Origin: Methylophilaceae bacterium
GTDB lineage: Bacteria; Pseudomonadota; Gammaproteobacteria; Burkholderiales; Methylophilaceae
Direction: 5' to 3'
DNA: 16,136 bases
Assembly (NCBI GenBank): GCA_017880825.1
Contig: JADGRN010000015.1
Span: 1 to 16,136, forward strand
This document shows positions 1-9,587 of this stretch, in pieces (within the stretch, counting starts at the first letter, position 1; each line of letters starts with the position of its first letter). Under the pieces are notes generated by a model, which saw only the letters and a list, made by a program, of their open reading frames with translations, had not been told where the DNA came from and ran no database searches. The position numbers were made by a program, and so were the translations under genes.

Positions 1-35
1 ATGCGCCATAGTGCATTAACAATCCAAGGACACAT

Positions 36-83
36 TTTACTGTAGCTTTGCGCTTAATGTATAAACCTAAAGTAAAATGCGCG
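36..83 (+). promoter_or_regulatory. Candidate promoter of tRNA-Gly
   Basis: Two overlapping sigma70-like layouts are visible. One is TTTACT (36-41), an 18-base spacer and TATAAA (60-65). The other is TTGCGC (48-53), a 19-base spacer and TAAAAT (73-78), followed directly by GCGCG (79-83). A GC-rich discriminator after the -10 box is typical of stable-RNA promoters under stringent control, which favours the second -10. Matching was by eye; the start point is not known. Confidence 0.3.
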
Positions 84-97
84 TGTTGTAAGCTGAT

Positions 98-171
98 GCG
101 GGTGTAGTTCAATGGCAGAACGGCAGCTTCCCAAGCTGCATACGCGGGTTCGATTCCCGTCACCCGCTCCA
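98..171 (+). tRNA. glyU: tRNA-Gly (anticodon CCC)
   Basis: A complete 74-base tRNA with encoded CCA (169-171). The acceptor stem pairs GCGGGTG (98-104) with CACCCGC (161-167), the discriminator base is T168, and the T arm contains GGTTCGATTCC. The anticodon stem GCAGC/GCTGC encloses the loop TTCCCAA, giving anticodon CCC, which reads the glycine codon GGG. It closely resembles E. coli glyU from memory. Only 20 bases separate its 3' end from the stop codon of the convergent rubredoxin gene, and I see no intrinsic terminator between them. Confidence 0.96.
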
Positions 172-191
172 ACTTAATCAGGCTTTACTTA

Positions 192-356
192 TCAAACTTC
201 AATCATTTCAAAATCGTCCTTGCGTGCACCACATTCAGGACAAGTCCAATTGACCGGCACATCTTCCCATTTGGTGCCTGGAGCAATGCCGTCTTCCGGC
301 CACCCTTCAGCTTCGTCATAGATCCATCCGCAAATATTGCACATCCAGGATTTCAT
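192..356 (-). CDS. rubA: Rubredoxin (54 aa)
   Basis: A small iron protein that carries single electrons in the cytoplasm between reductases and oxidases or peroxide/superoxide-detoxifying enzymes. The translated product is 54 residues, the normal size for a type I rubredoxin. It has both iron-binding cysteine pairs: C6-x2-C9-G near the N-terminus and C39-P-x-C42-G near the C-terminus, which hold one Fe(SCys)4 site. The core aromatic residues W4, W11, Y13 and W37 are also present. The ATG (354-356) has only a poor, very close GGAAG upstream; a six-codon ORF ends across this ATG (ATGA overlap), so translation may be coupled. The gene is divergent from thiD and convergent with tRNA-Gly. Rubredoxin beside thiD is, to my knowledge, a recurrent arrangement in betaproteobacteria, but the redox partner cannot be told from the window. 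Confidence 0.93.
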   Translation of the reverse strand: MKSWMCNICGWIYDEAEGWPEDGIAPGTKWEDVPVNWTCPECGARKDDFEMIEV

Positions 357-373
357 ATCTTCCAGCTTTTCAT
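353..373 (-). other. Possible 6-codon leader ORF overlapping the rubA start
   Basis: On the minus strand ATG AAA AGC TGG AAG ATA TGA ends in a TGA that overlaps the rubredoxin ATG (ATGA). Its first four codons encode MKSW, the same four residues that begin rubredoxin, so the two starts look like an imperfect 17-base tandem repeat (ATGAAAAGCTGG versus ATGAAATCCTGG). It may be a coupling leader or simply a duplicated gene start; there is no evidence that it is translated. Confidence 0.2.
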
Positions 374-406
374 GATTTTTACAGATGGGATTTAAGTTAA
401 AATGCT

Positions 407-436
407 ATTTTAGAGTTTGCCAGCATCCTCAAGCAA
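407..436 (-). promoter_or_regulatory. Candidate promoter of rubA
   Basis: Read on the minus strand, TTGCTT (436-431) is followed after 18 bases by TAAAAT (412-407). The -10 box matches the sigma70 consensus at five of six positions; the -35 box is weak. The expected start near base 400 would give a leader of about 45 bases before the rubredoxin ATG. Found by eye only. I found no convincing promoter for the divergent thiD gene in the same 145-base gap. Confidence 0.3.
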
Positions 437-501
437 TCGCTTTTTCTTTACAACCCTGATCGCGTTGCGGCGTTCTCCATCTAATTATTAGCAGTTAAAA
501 T

Positions 502-1341
502 ATGAATCCTATGCCCCCCGCCGTGATGACCTTCGCCGCCACAGACCCCAGTAGCGGCGCTGGGTTGCAAGCAGACGTCCTGACCCTGGCCAGCATCGGC
601 TGTTATCCCTTGTCGGTGGTCACCGCGCTCACCGTGCAAGACACGCTGGGCGTAGATAACGTGATGGTGTTCGATGCCGACTGGGTGAATGAACAGGCAC
701 GTACCATCCTCGAAGACATGCAGGTATCGGCATTCAAACTCGGCATGCTGGGCAGTGTGGAAAACATCGCCGTCATCGCCGAAATCATGGCCGACTACCC
801 GGATACACCGTTGCTGATAGACCCTATCCTGTCCTCCGGCCGTGGCGACGAGTTGGCCAATGATGAAATGCAAGCGGCCATGATGGATCTACTGTTTCCG
901 CAGGCCACGCTGATTACGCCGAATAGTCTGGAAGCGCGCAGGCTGGCTTTTTCCGATGAGAGCGAAGAAATTGAAAACACCTCTCTGGATGAAAGCGCAC
1001 AGCGTCTGATTGATATGGGGTGTGAGTACGTACTCATCACCGGCACCCATGAACGTACACAAGACGTGGTGAATACACTGTATGGCGAAAATGGCCTGAT
1101 TCGCGCCTATACCTGGGAGCGCCTGCCGGGCAGCTATCATGGCTCAGGTTGTACGCTGACTTCGGCCATCGCCGCCTGTATCGCGCATGGTTTAACGATG
1201 GAAGAAGCCGTCGCCGAAGCTCAGGAATACACCTGGCAGACGCTTAAAAATGCCTTCCGTCCGGGCATGGGCCAATATATTCCAGACCGCATGTTTTGGG
1301 CGCGCGAAGAAGAAGATGAAGATGAAAGCGAAAAAAGCTAG
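502..1341 (+). CDS. thiD: Hydroxymethylpyrimidine/phosphomethylpyrimidine kinase
   Basis: ThiD phosphorylates hydroxymethylpyrimidine, then its monophosphate, to give the HMP pyrophosphate that ThiE uses for thiamine. The 279-residue product is of normal length for this ribokinase-fold family. The N-terminal substrate motif reads ATDPSSGAGLQAD (residues 13-25), a variant of the usual GSDPSGGAG form. DPILSSGRG (107-115), ITPNSLEARRL (138-148) and the anion-hole loop HGSGCTLTSA (213-222, with C217) are all in place. The tail is strikingly acidic (residues from about 269), because this purine-rich stretch also holds the ribosome site and first codons of thiE. The ATG at 502 has no clear Shine-Dalgarno; ATG 511 is an alternative. 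Adjacency to thiE supports the role. The SSGAG substitution makes experimental substrate order uncertain, but the family assignment is firm. Confidence 0.92.
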   Translation: MNPMPPAVMTFAATDPSSGAGLQADVLTLASIGCYPLSVVTALTVQDTLGVDNVMVFDADWVNEQARTILEDMQVSAFKLGMLGSVENIAVIAEIMADYPDTPLLIDPILSSGRGDELANDEMQAAMMDLLFPQATLITPNSLEARRLAFSDESEEIENTSLDESAQRLIDMGCEYVLITGTHERTQDVVNTLYGENGLIRAYTWERLPGSYHGSGCTLTSAIAACIAHGLTMEEAVAEAQEYTWQTLKNAFRPGMGQYIPDRMFWAREEEDEDESEKS

Positions 1342-2014
1342 GCGGCCCGATATCTCCGGGCTTTACGCGGTCACGCCTGATATTGCGGACACCGATCGAC
1401 TGCGCGCACTGGTAGAGGCCGGCTTGATCGGCGGTGCTTCTGTTATTCAATATCGCAATAAAACTGCCGACCATGATTTACGCATCGAACAATCCCGCGT
1501 ATTGCTGGATCTATGCCGCAAGCATCATGTGCCGCTGATCATCAATGACCATATCGAGCTATGCCTGGCGATAGATGCGGACGGTGTGCACCTCGGCGGT
1601 AATGACGGCAATCTTGCTGAAGCCCGTCAGCGGCTTGGCAGCGATAAAATTTTAGGCGCCTCCTGCTACAACCGTTTTGAGCTGGCGCTGGAAGCCAGGG
1701 CGGCAGATGCAGATTACCTGGCTTTTGGCAGCTGCTTCGACTCAGGCACCAAACCTGCAGCGATGCGCGCACCGCTCGAACTGCTAGGCCTCGCGCGCAA
1801 AGAAATCGGCCTGCCGCTGGTCGCGATTGGCGGCATCACGCTGGATAACGCTGGACAAGCCATTAACGCCGGAGCCGATGCCATCGCGGTCATCGCTGCA
1901 TTGTTTTCTGCTGCCAACGTCACGCAAACCGCGCAACAATTTTCCAATTTTTTCACACCCTCCAAACATCATGACCTCTCGCCAGCCAACTTCCAGAAAT
2001 CAGCAACTGTTTGA
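1316..2014 (+). CDS. thiE: Thiamine-phosphate synthase
   Basis: ThiE joins HMP pyrophosphate to thiazole phosphate, giving thiamine phosphate, in the cytoplasm. The 232-residue product has the TIM-barrel motifs of the family: QYRNK (45-49), the diphosphate/magnesium pair N77-D78, DGVHLGG (89-95), the GASCYN stretch, the [12 protein letters not shown] loop, and AIGGI followed by GADAIAV near the end. Some of these depart from the commonest forms (usual ones are closer to DxHLGQxD and GxGPxFxTxTK). The start is one of two in-frame ATGs, 1316 or 1322, both behind a GAAG-rich tract with similar spacing; 1316 is listed. The gene overlaps thiD by 26 bases (20 with the later start) and hemL by 44 bases, so its translation is probably coupled to thiD. 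The N-terminus is very basic ([10 protein letters not shown]), the other-frame reading of the acidic ThiD tail. Confidence 0.88.
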   Translation: MKMKAKKARRPDISGLYAVTPDIADTDRLRALVEAGLIGGASVIQYRNKTADHDLRIEQSRVLLDLCRKHHVPLIINDHIELCLAIDADGVHLGGNDGNLAEARQRLGSDKILGASCYNRFELALEARAADADYLAFGSCFDSGTKPAAMRAPLELLGLARKEIGLPLVAIGGITLDNAGQAINAGADAIAVIAALFSAANVTQTAQQFSNFFTPSKHHDLSPANFQKSATV

Positions 2015-3263
2015 ACAATCCCAACGCCTCATTCCCGGCGGCGTCAATTCGCCGGTGCGCGCTTTCCGCTCGGTAGGCGGCACACCGGTCTTCTTCAAGC
2101 GCGGGCTGGGCTCCAGGCTATGGGACGAAGACGACAAGCAATACATTGATTATGTCGGTTCCTGGGGGCCGATGATACTCGGCCACGCCCACCCTGAAGT
2201 CATCGCGGCCGTACAGAAAACCGCAGAGAACAGCCTTTCTTTCGGCGCCCCTACCGCGCTGGAGCTGGAAATGGCGGAATTGCTGGTCAAGCTGGTGCCC
2301 AGTATGCAACAGGTGCGTTTGGTCAGCTCCGGCACCGAAGCCACCATGAGCGCCATCCGGCTGGCGCGCGGCTTTACCGGCCGCGACAAGATTTTGAAAT
2401 TTGAGGGCTGTTACCACGGCCACGCCGATGCCTTGCTGGTCAAGGCCGGTTCCGGTGCACTCACTTTCGGCCAGCCGAGTTCGGCTGGCGTACCTGCTGA
2501 TGTGGCTGCACACACGCTGACGCTGCCCTATAACGACAGCGATGCCGTCGAAGCGCTATTTGCGCAACTCGGTGACGAAATCGCCTGTGTCATCGTCGAG
2601 CCGGTGGCCGGAAACATGAATTTGATCGCGCCCAATGAGAGCTTCCTTTCCACCTTGCGCGCGCTATGCACGCGGCATGACACGGTGCTGATTTTCGACG
2701 AGGTCATGACCGGCTTCCGCGTGGCTCTGGGTGGTGCCCAAGCGCTATATGGCATCACGCCCGATCTCACCACGCTGGGCAAGGTCATCGGCGGCGGCCT
2801 GCCGGTCGGCGCCTTCGGCGGGCGCAAAGACATCATGGCGGAACTGGCACCGCTGGGGCCGGTGTACCAGGCTGGCACGCTGTCGGGAAATCCGGTGGCG
2901 GTCGCGGCCGGCTTGGCCACGCTACGTCTGATCCAGACGCCAGGCTTCCATGCCGAACTTGCCGCCAAAACCGAGCGCATGACGCTGGGGTTGGCGACAG
3001 CCGCACGTGAAGCCGGCATCGCCTTCAGCGCGCAGAGTGTGGGCGGCATGTTCGGCCTCTATTTCAGCGAATACGTGCCGACGAGTTATGTCGAGGTCAT
3101 GCGCTGCGATAAAGAAGCGTTCAAGCGCTTCTTCCATGCCATGCTGGACGAGGGTATTTATCTGGCCCCATCTGCATTTGAGGCAGGGTTCGTCTCTGCG
3201 GCGCATAGCGATGAAGATATCCACAACACCGTCGCTGCAGCCCGCCGCTGTTTCCGCGGCTGA
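1971..3263 (+). CDS. hemL: Glutamate-1-semialdehyde 2,1-aminomutase
   Basis: HemL turns glutamate-1-semialdehyde into 5-aminolevulinate, the last step of making the tetrapyrrole precursor from glutamyl-tRNA (C5 pathway), using PLP or PMP. The product is 430 residues, normal for the family. It contains [12 protein letters not shown] near the N-terminus, the PLP-contact stretch [23 protein letters not shown], the DEVMTGFR aspartate loop, and the Schiff-base lysine K271 in [16 protein letters not shown]. The ATG at 1971 is the only ATG ahead of the conserved region, giving a short leader (MTSRQPTSR) and a 44-base overlap with thiE; no Shine-Dalgarno is visible, so coupling to thiE translation is likely. 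The open frame reaches further upstream inside thiE, but that part is thiE in another frame. Downstream lies a 207-base gap before gltB. Confidence 0.95.
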   Translation: MTSRQPTSRNQQLFEQSQRLIPGGVNSPVRAFRSVGGTPVFFKRGLGSRLWDEDDKQYIDYVGSWGPMILGHAHPEVIAAVQKTAENSLSFGAPTALELEMAELLVKLVPSMQQVRLVSSGTEATMSAIRLARGFTGRDKILKFEGCYHGHADALLVKAGSGALTFGQPSSAGVPADVAAHTLTLPYNDSDAVEALFAQLGDEIACVIVEPVAGNMNLIAPNESFLSTLRALCTRHDTVLIFDEVMTGFRVALGGAQALYGITPDLTTLGKVIGGGLPVGAFGGRKDIMAELAPLGPVYQAGTLSGNPVAVAAGLATLRLIQTPGFHAELAAKTERMTLGLATAAREAGIAFSAQSVGGMFGLYFSEYVPTSYVEVMRCDKEAFKRFFHAMLDEGIYLAPSAFEAGFVSAAHSDEDIHNTVAAARRCFRG

Positions 3264-3326
3264 ATCCAGCGCGACAGTTTTGCCAACACTGAATAGAATT
3301 CCTTCTGCGAATTTTGGTCTATGTTA

Positions 3327-3355
3327 TTGAACTGCCGACCCTTTAACGGTAACAT
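3327..3355 (+). promoter_or_regulatory. Candidate promoter of gltBD
   Basis: TTGAAC (3327-3332), a 17-base spacer and TAACAT (3350-3355); each box matches the sigma70 consensus at four of six positions with ideal spacing. It would start transcription near 3362, giving a leader of about 110 bases ahead of the gltB TTG. I looked for a sigma54 GG-N10-GC site, as might be expected for nitrogen control, and did not find a convincing one. Confidence 0.35.
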
Positions 3356-3361
3356 TAAAGG
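3340..3361. promoter_or_regulatory. Dyad over the gltB -10 region, possible operator
   Basis: CCTTTAA (3340-3346) and TTAAAGG (3355-3361) form a perfect 7-bp inverted repeat around the 8-base centre CGGTAACA. It overlaps the spacer and -10 box of the candidate gltBD promoter, the position expected for a repressor or, less likely, an activator. The regulator is unknown and no second copy was noticed in the window. It is not followed by a T tract, so it does not look like a terminator. Confidence 0.3.
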
Positions 3362-3458
3362 TTCCGCTTTATATTTCATGGCCTGATTTGGATTTGGCCT
3401 CGCGACGCGCAAATACCTTCGATTTGTCGCCCGGCGTAAAGGTTGTCGAGGGGTTAAT

Positions 3459-3473
3459 AGGAATAGCAGCTTG
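3459..3473 (+). promoter_or_regulatory. Ribosome binding site and TTG start of gltB
   Basis: AGGA (3459-3462) lies 8 bases ahead of TTG 3471. There is no ATG or GTG in this frame between the upstream stop (TGA 3384-3386) and the catalytic cysteine codon, so this site decides the start. Confidence 0.6.
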
Positions 3474-6400
3474 GTTAAGCAAGAATTTAATGAACCGGCA
3501 GTATTTAATAAGCCCGAAAGGCAGGGTTTATATAACCCGGCCAATGAGCATGACGCCTGCGGTGTCGGTTTTATTGCTCATATCAAAGGCCAAAAGAGCC
3601 ACGACATCGTGCTCCAGGGCTTACAGATTCTGAACAACCTGACCCATCGCGGCGCGACTGGCTATGACCCCAAGCTGGGCGACGGCGCCGGCATCCTGAT
3701 TCAAATGCCCGACGCCTTCATGCGCAAGGAAGCCGCCGCGCTGAATATCATGCTGCCCGCCATCGGCGATTACGCCTGTGGCATCGTGTTTCTGCCGCAA
3801 TCAGAAAATAGCCGTCACGCTTGCGAAACCAGGATTGCCGACATTATTCAGGAAGAAGGGCAAAACTTCCTCGGCTGGCGTGACGTACCGCGCGACAACA
3901 CTAATATTGCTGACGCAGCACGCGCCGTCGAACCAGTCATGCGCCAGGTGTTCATTGCGCGCGGCGCAAAGGTGCAGGATCAAAATCACTTCGAACGTAA
4001 GCTGTTCGTGATACGCAAGCGCATCGAACATGCTGTGTGCGCACTCAAACTGGCAGACGGCTCGCAATTCTACATCCCCTCGCTCTCCAGCCGCACCATA
4101 GTCTACAAAGGCATGCTGCTGGCGAAAGAAGTTGGCGTCTACTACCGCGACCTGCAGGATGAAAGCATGGTCTCGGCGCTGGCGCTGGTGCACCAGCGTT
4201 TCTCCACCAATACTTTCCCGGCCTGGGAGCTGGCGCACCCGTTCCGCATGATCGCCCATAATGGCGAAATCAATACCATGCAGGGCAATGTCAACTGGAT
4301 GGCGGCACGCCACGCAGCGATGCGCTCCGCGCTGATAGGCGAAGACCTGGACAAAATCTGGCCATTGATTGTCGATGGCCAATCGGATTCTGCCGCTTTT
4401 GATAACGCGTTGGAGTTGCTGGTCGCCGGTGGCTATTCCTTGCCGCACGCCATGATGCTGCTGATTCCGGAAGCCTGGTCTGGCAACGCACTGATGGACG
4501 ACGAGCGGCGCGCTTTCTATGAATATCATGCCGCGCTGATGGAGCCGTGGGACGGCCCGGCTGCCGTGGCTTTCAGCGACGGCCGCATGATAGGCGCCAC
4601 GCTGGACCGCAACGGCTTGCGCCCGGCACGCTACCTCATCACCGATGATGATTACGTGATGATGGCCTCGGAAATGGGCGTGCTGACATTCCCCCAAGAA
4701 AAAATCATCAAGAAATGGCGTTTACAGCCGGGCAAGATGCTACTGATTGACATGGAGCAAGGTCGCATCATCGATGACGCCGAAGTGAAGAAAACCCTTG
4801 CGCAAGCCAAGCCATACCGTGAGTGGATCGCCAAATCACGCTATTTCCTCGGCGACCTGCCCAAGGTGGAAGGCACGCTGGAGCTGGGTGCCAGCCTGCT
4901 GGACGTGCAACAGGCATTTGGCTACACCCAGGAAGACCTGAAATTCATACTGCAACCGATGATGGTGGCGGGTGAAGAGGGCACCGGCTCGATGGGTAAC
5001 GACAGCGCCTTGCCGGTGCTTTCCAACAAACCCAAGCTGCTTTACTGCTACTTCAAGCAATTATTCGCGCAAGTGACCAATCCGCCGATTGACCCCATCC
5101 GCGAAGAGCTGGTGATGTCGCTGGTCACTTTTATTGGCCCCAGGCCCAATCTGCTGGGCGGCTTTGAATCAACCCCTGAAACCAACCCGCCGTTACGGCT
5201 GGAAGCCAGCCAGCCGGTGCTGATGCCAGACGAGCTGGAACAGCTGAAAGCCATCGACACCCTGACGCAAGGGCGCTATCGCTCGCTGGTACTGGATGTG
5301 ACCTATCCGGCCAAGCTCGGTAAACAAGCCATGGCTGGCGCTATTGAAGCGCTGTGTAAAGCCGCCGCGAAAGCGGTGCATGACGGCTTCAATGTGCTGA
5401 TTCTGTCAGATCGCCCGGTCAGTGCTGATCGTCTGGCCATTCCCGCGTTACTGGCTTGCGCCGCCACCCATCAATCTCTGGTTCGTGCAGGGTTGCGCAC
5501 CAATACCGGCCTGGTGATTGATACCGGCTCCGCACGTGAAGTGCATCATTTTGCCCTACTCGCCGGTTACGGTGCCGAGGCCATCTGCCCTTGGCTGGCG
5601 TTTGAAAGCATCGCACATCTCAGCGCGACCGACGCCAAGGAAGCCCACAAGAAATTCGTCAAGGCCATCGGCAAAGGCTTGTACAAAGTCATGTCGAAGA
5701 TGGGCATTTCCACTTATCAATCCTACTGCGGCGCGCAAATTTTTGAAGCGGTCGGCCTCAACAGCAGCTTTGTTGATCAGTATTTTGCCGGCACTGCCAC
5801 CAATATCGAAGGCATAGGCCTGAACGAAGTGGCGGAAGAAAGCCTGCGCCTGCATAACGCTGCATTCGGCGATGACCCGGTGCTGGAAAACGCGCTGGAC
5901 GCGGGCGGCGAGTATGCCTTCCGGGTGCGTGGTGAAGAGCACATGTGGACGCCGGACTCCATTGCCAAGCTGCAGCACGCCACGCGCACCGGCAATGCTG
6001 GCACCTATAAGGAATACGCCAAGCTGATCAATGACCAGAGCAAGCGTCATATGACCTTGCGCGGCCTGTTCAATATCAAATCCGCCGGTGCGCCAGTGCC
6101 GCTGGATGAGGTCGAGCCGGCTTCGGCCATCGTCAAGCGTTTCGCCACCGGCGCCATGTCGCTCGGTTCGATTTCCACCGAAGCGCACGCCACGCTGGCA
6201 ATTGCCATGAACCGCATCGGCGGCAAATCCAACACCGGCGAAGGCGGCGAAGACCCCAAGCGCTTCATCGCTGTAACTAAAGATAGCTCGATGGCAGCTG
6301 TCATCGGTAAGGATCGCGTTGAACGTGATATTGCGCTCAAGGCTGGCGATTCCATGCGCTCCAAGATCAAACAGGTGGCCTCCGGCCGCTTCGGCGTAAC

Positions 6401-8129
6401 TGCGGAGTATCTGGCAAGCGCCGATCAAATCCAGATCAAGATGGCGCAGGGCGCCAAGCCCGGCGAGGGCGGCCAGTTACCCGGCCACAAGGTCAGCTCT
6501 TATATTGCCATGCTGCGCTTCTCGGTGCCCGGCGTAGGCCTGATTTCGCCAGCGCCACACCACGATATTTATTCCATCGAAGACTTGGCGCAATTGATAC
6601 ACGATCTGAAAAACGCCAATCCCAAAGCCTCCATCTCGACCAAGCTGGTATCAGAAACCGGCGTAGGTACGGTGGCGGCGGGCGTGACCAAGGCCAAGTC
6701 CGACCACATCACCATCGCCGGCCACGATGGCGGCACTGGCGCTTCGCCGCTGTCTTCCATCAAGCATGCCGGCACGCCGTGGGAACTCGGCCTCGCGGAA
6801 ACGCAGCAAACTCTGGTGTTGAACCAGCTGCGTGGCCGCGTCGCGGTGCAGGTCGACGGCCAGATGAAAACCGGCCGTGATGTGCTGATAGGCGCACTGC
6901 TCGGCGCCGATGAATTCGGCTTTGCCACTGCGCCGCTGGTGGTGGAAGGCTGCATCATGATGCGTAAATGCCATCTCAACACCTGCCCGGTCGGTGTTGC
7001 CACGCAAGATCCCGTATTGCGCAAGCGCTTTACCGGCCAGCCTGAACACGTGGTGAATTACTTCTTCTTCGTCGCGGAAGAAGTGCGCGAATTGATGGCA
7101 GGCATGGGCATACGCAAATTCGATGACCTCATCGGACGTGCCGATTTGCTCGATATGAAAGCGGGTATAGACCACTGGAAGGCCAGGGGCCTGAATTTCA
7201 GCAAGATTTTCTACCAGCCAGAAATGGATAGCAGTGTATCCCGCTACCATAACGAATCGCAGGAGCATGGCCTGCAACGCGCGTTGGATAACCAGCTGAT
7301 AGCACTGGCCAGGCCCGCGCTGGAACACGGTGAAAAAGTCGTCATCGAAATGCCGATCAAAAATACCAACCGCACCGTCGGTACCATGTTGTCTAACCAG
7401 GTTGCCAGCCGCTATGGCCATGCGGGCCTGCCGGATAACACCATCACGATAAAACTCAGCGGCACTGCCGGCCAGAGCTTCGCCGCCTTCCTGGCACACG
7501 GCATCACGCTTGAGCTGGAAGGCGAAGGCAACGACTACGTGGGCAAGGGCCAGTGTGGCGGCCGCATCGTCATCAAACCACCCAAGGCTTTCCGCGGGAA
7601 ACCGGAAGAAAACATCATCGTCGGTAACACCGTGATGTATGGCGCGACCAGCGGCGAAAGCTATTTCCTTGGTGTCGCCGGCGAGCGCTTCTGCGTGCGC
7701 AATTCCGGCGCTTCGGCAGTGGCGGAAGGCGTGGGTAACCATGGCTGTGAATACATGACCGGCGGCACCGTGGTCGTGCTCGGCCAGACTGGCCTCAACT
7801 TCGCTGCCGGCATGTCCGGCGGCGTAGCTTACGTGCTGGATGAAGACGGCTTGTTCGGCAAGCGCTGCAACTTGGGCATGGTGTCGCTGGAAAAAGTCGA
7901 ACACATTGATAATGTTGCCGAAGATGCAGTTCTCCATCTTGATCAACCCGATGAGTTAACGCTCAGGCAGCTGATCAAGAAGCACGCCGCCTATACCGGC
8001 AGTGAACGCGCAAAAACCATATTGCAACATTGGGATGAATATCGGGGCAAGTTCGTCAAAGTCATGCCGAATGAATACAAGCGCGCCTTGATCGAACTAT
8101 CGGAACAGAAAGTATTGGTAGCAGCGTAA
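3471..8129 (+). CDS. gltB: Glutamate synthase (NADPH) large subunit
   Basis: GltB takes ammonia from glutamine and channels it to 2-oxoglutarate, forming two glutamates with electrons from GltD. The 1552-residue product is full length. Starting at TTG 3471, 29 residues precede C30 in the motif HDACGVGF; C30 is the N-terminal nucleophile of the class II amidotransferase domain, so these 29 are a propeptide to be cleaved. Amidotransferase motifs continue with [26 protein letters not shown] and HNGEINT. The FMN synthase domain shows [29 protein letters not shown] and [11 protein letters not shown]. The 3Fe-4S ligands are C1161, C1167 and C1172 in [15 protein letters not shown]. The C-terminal glycine-rich beta-helix domain (GxxxG repeats around MYGATSGE and [10 protein letters not shown]) is complete. 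It is joined to gltD by TAATG. No ATG or GTG start exists in this frame before C30. Confidence 0.97.
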   Translation: MVKQEFNEPAVFNKPERQGLYNPANEHDACGVGFIAHIKGQKSHDIVLQGLQILNNLTHRGATGYDPKLGDGAGILIQMPDAFMRKEAAALNIMLPAIGDYACGIVFLPQSENSRHACETRIADIIQEEGQNFLGWRDVPRDNTNIADAARAVEPVMRQVFIARGAKVQDQNHFERKLFVIRKRIEHAVCALKLADGSQFYIPSLSSRTIVYKGMLLAKEVGVYYRDLQDESMVSALALVHQRFSTNTFPAWELAHPFRMIAHNGEINTMQGNVNWMAARHAAMRSALIGEDLDKIWPLIVDGQSDSAAFDNALELLVAGGYSLPHAMMLLIPEAWSGNALMDDERRAFYEYHAALMEPWDGPAAVAFSDGRMIGATLDRNGLRPARYLITDDDYVMMASEMGVLTFPQEKIIKKWRLQPGKMLLIDMEQGRIIDDAEVKKTLAQAKPYREWIAKSRYFLGDLPKVEGTLELGASLLDVQQAFGYTQEDLKFILQPMMVAGEEGTGSMGNDSALPVLSNKPKLLYCYFKQLFAQVTNPPIDPIREELVMSLVTFIGPRPNLLGGFESTPETNPPLRLEASQPVLMPDELEQLKAIDTLTQGRYRSLVLDVTYPAKLGKQAMAGAIEALCKAAAKAVHDGFNVLILSDRPVSADRLAIPALLACAATHQSLVRAGLRTNTGLVIDTGSAREVHHFALLAGYGAEAICPWLAFESIAHLSATDAKEAHKKFVKAIGKGLYKVMSKMGISTYQSYCGAQIFEAVGLNSSFVDQYFAGTATNIEGIGLNEVAEESLRLHNAAFGDDPVLENALDAGGEYAFRVRGEEHMWTPDSIAKLQHATRTGNAGTYKEYAKLINDQSKRHMTLRGLFNIKSAGAPVPLDEVEPASAIVKRFATGAMSLGSISTEAHATLAIAMNRIGGKSNTGEGGEDPKRFIAVTKDSSMAAVIGKDRVERDIALKAGDSMRSKIKQVASGRFGVTAEYLASADQIQIKMAQGAKPGEGGQLPGHKVSSYIAMLRFSVPGVGLISPAPHHDIYSIEDLAQLIHDLKNANPKASISTKLVSETGVGTVAAGVTKAKSDHITIAGHDGGTGASPLSSIKHAGTPWELGLAETQQTLVLNQLRGRVAVQVDGQMKTGRDVLIGALLGADEFGFATAPLVVEGCIMMRKCHLNTCPVGVATQDPVLRKRFTGQPEHVVNYFFFVAEEVRELMAGMGIRKFDDLIGRADLLDMKAGIDHWKARGLNFSKIFYQPEMDSSVSRYHNESQEHGLQRALDNQLIALARPALEHGEKVVIEMPIKNTNRTVGTMLSNQVASRYGHAGLPDNTITIKLSGTAGQSFAAFLAHGITLELEGEGNDYVGKGQCGGRIVIKPPKAFRGKPEENIIVGNTVMYGATSGESYFLGVAGERFCVRNSGASAVAEGVGNHGCEYMTGGTVVVLGQTGLNFAAGMSGGVAYVLDEDGLFGKRCNLGMVSLEKVEHIDNVAEDAVLHLDQPDELTLRQLIKKHAAYTGSERAKTILQHWDEYRGKFVKVMPNEYKRALIELSEQKVLVAA

Positions 8130-9556
8130 TGGGGAAAATAACCGGATTTTTAGAATACGCACGTCTGTCAGAAGCCAATCTACCGGTGACAGAGCGCGTT
8201 AAATATTACAAAGAATTCGTCCTGCACCTGACCGACGACCAAGCCAAAACCCAAGGTGCGCGCTGCATGGATTGCGGCATCCCGTTCTGCATGACCGGCT
8301 GCCCGGTGAACAACATCATCCCGGACTGGAACGACCTGGTCTACCAGCAGGACTGGAAACACGCGATCGACGTATTGCACTCCACCAACAACTTCCCCGA
8401 ATTCACCGGCCGCATCTGTCCGGCGCCGTGCGAGGCGGCTTGCGTACTCAATATTAATGCCGACCCAGTCGGCATTAAATCAATCGAGCATGCGATTATC
8501 GACAAAGCCTGGGACAACGGCTGGGTCATCCCGCAGCCGCCCGAGCAAAAAACCGGCAAAAAAATCGTTGTGGTGGGCTCCGGCCCTGCTGGCTTGGCAG
8601 CCGCACAGCAACTGGCGAGGGTCGGGCATACTGTGGTGGTGGTGGAAAAGAGTGACCGTATCGGCGGTTTGTTGCGCTACGGCATTCCCGATTTCAAGAT
8701 GGAAAAATCGCACATAGACCGCCGCATGGCGCAGATGGAAGCGGAAGGCGTGCAATTCCGCGTCAATCAGAACGTCAGCGAAAACGTAAAAGCGGGCGAT
8801 CTGCTGAAAGAATATGACGCGGTAATTCTGGCGGGCGGTGCCGAGCAGCCGCGCGATCTGCCGGTGCCGGGACGCGATCTTGACGGCGTGGAATTTGCGA
8901 TGGACTTCCTCACCCCGCAAAATATGGTGGTCGCCGGTGACCAGGTGCCCAATCAGACCAGGGCCACGGGTAAGCATGTGATAGTGATTGGCGGTGGTGA
9001 TACCGGCTCGGACTGCGTGGGCACCTCCAACCGTCACGGGGCGATTTCGGTTACCCAGTTTGAATTGATGCCGCAACCTCCGGAGCATGAGAACAAGGAA
9101 TTGACCTGGCCCGACTGGCCGCTCATATTGCGTACTTCCAGTTCGCATGAAGAGGGCGTTGAGCGCGACTGGTCCATCACCACCAAGGAACTGATTGGTG
9201 AAAACGGCAAAGTCAAAGCGCTCAAAGGTGCCCGCGTTGAGTGGAAAGACGGCAGGATGCAGGAAATACCTGACTCCGAATTCACCATCCCTGCGGATCT
9301 GGTGCTGTTGGCGATGGGCTTTGTAAGCCCCATGCAAAAAGTGCTGGACGCTTTTGGTGTGGAAAAAGACGCGCGCGGCAATGCCAAAGCGACCACCGAC
9401 GGTGAAGGCTGCTATGCTACATCTCAACCTAAAGTATTCGCTGCTGGCGATATGCGCCGCGGCCAATCGCTGGTGGTTTGGGCCATCCGCGAAGGCCGTC
9501 AGTGCGCGCGCGCCGTGGATGAATTCCTGATGGGCAGCAGTGACTTGCCCAGATAA
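8129..9556 (+). CDS. gltD: Glutamate synthase (NADPH) small subunit
   Basis: GltD oxidises NADPH on FAD and passes electrons through its iron-sulfur clusters to GltB. The 475-residue product is the usual length. The N-terminal cluster domain has C46, C49, C54 and C58 ([14 protein letters not shown]), then C97, C101 and C105 (CPAPCEAAC). The FAD-binding dinucleotide fold starts at [10 protein letters not shown] (GSGPAG 150-155), and the NADPH-binding fold carries GGGDTG (288-293). The C-terminal FAD motif [20 protein letters not shown] is present. Its ATG shares one base with the gltB stop (TAATG) and has no clear Shine-Dalgarno of its own, so translation is coupled, fitting the need for equal amounts of both subunits. 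It is separated from hemE by only 28 bases without a terminator, so read-through into hemE is likely. Confidence 0.97.
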   Translation: MGKITGFLEYARLSEANLPVTERVKYYKEFVLHLTDDQAKTQGARCMDCGIPFCMTGCPVNNIIPDWNDLVYQQDWKHAIDVLHSTNNFPEFTGRICPAPCEAACVLNINADPVGIKSIEHAIIDKAWDNGWVIPQPPEQKTGKKIVVVGSGPAGLAAAQQLARVGHTVVVVEKSDRIGGLLRYGIPDFKMEKSHIDRRMAQMEAEGVQFRVNQNVSENVKAGDLLKEYDAVILAGGAEQPRDLPVPGRDLDGVEFAMDFLTPQNMVVAGDQVPNQTRATGKHVIVIGGGDTGSDCVGTSNRHGAISVTQFELMPQPPEHENKELTWPDWPLILRTSSSHEEGVERDWSITTKELIGENGKVKALKGARVEWKDGRMQEIPDSEFTIPADLVLLAMGFVSPMQKVLDAFGVEKDARGNAKATTDGEGCYATSQPKVFAAGDMRRGQSLVVWAIREGRQCARAVDEFLMGSSDLPR

Positions 9557-9571
9557 TAAAAAAGCATAAAA

Positions 9572-9587
9572 AGGTAGGCCTTAATTG
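9572..9587 (+). promoter_or_regulatory. Ribosome binding site and TTG start of hemE
   Basis: AGG (9572-9574) and TAGG (9575-9578) lie 10 and 6 bases ahead of TTG 9585. The next in-frame candidate, TTG 9603, has no purine-rich site in front, and there is no ATG before the conserved region, so 9585 is preferred. Confidence 0.55.

Noticed and set aside
357..501. Possible TPP riboswitch ahead of thiD (ACCCTGATCGCG-like bases at 453-464)
   Set aside because: The CTGAGA core and the pairing arms of the THI element are missing; resemblance is limited to a few bases.
1250..1315. Longer start of thiE at 1250
   Set aside because: It would add residues read out of frame from conserved ThiD sequence; the ATGs at 1316/1322 with AG-rich tract fit the family length.
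1827..1970. Longer start of hemL inside thiE
   Set aside because: The extra 48 residues are thiE in another frame; ATG 1971 gives normal family length.
3264..3470. Sigma54 promoter for gltB
   Set aside because: TGG-containing stretches at 3379-3397 lack the GC element at the required spacing.
6651..7946. 431-codon minus-strand open frame inside gltB
   Set aside because: Antisense shadow of a strongly conserved gene with biased codons; histidine- and alanine-rich composition typical of such shadows.
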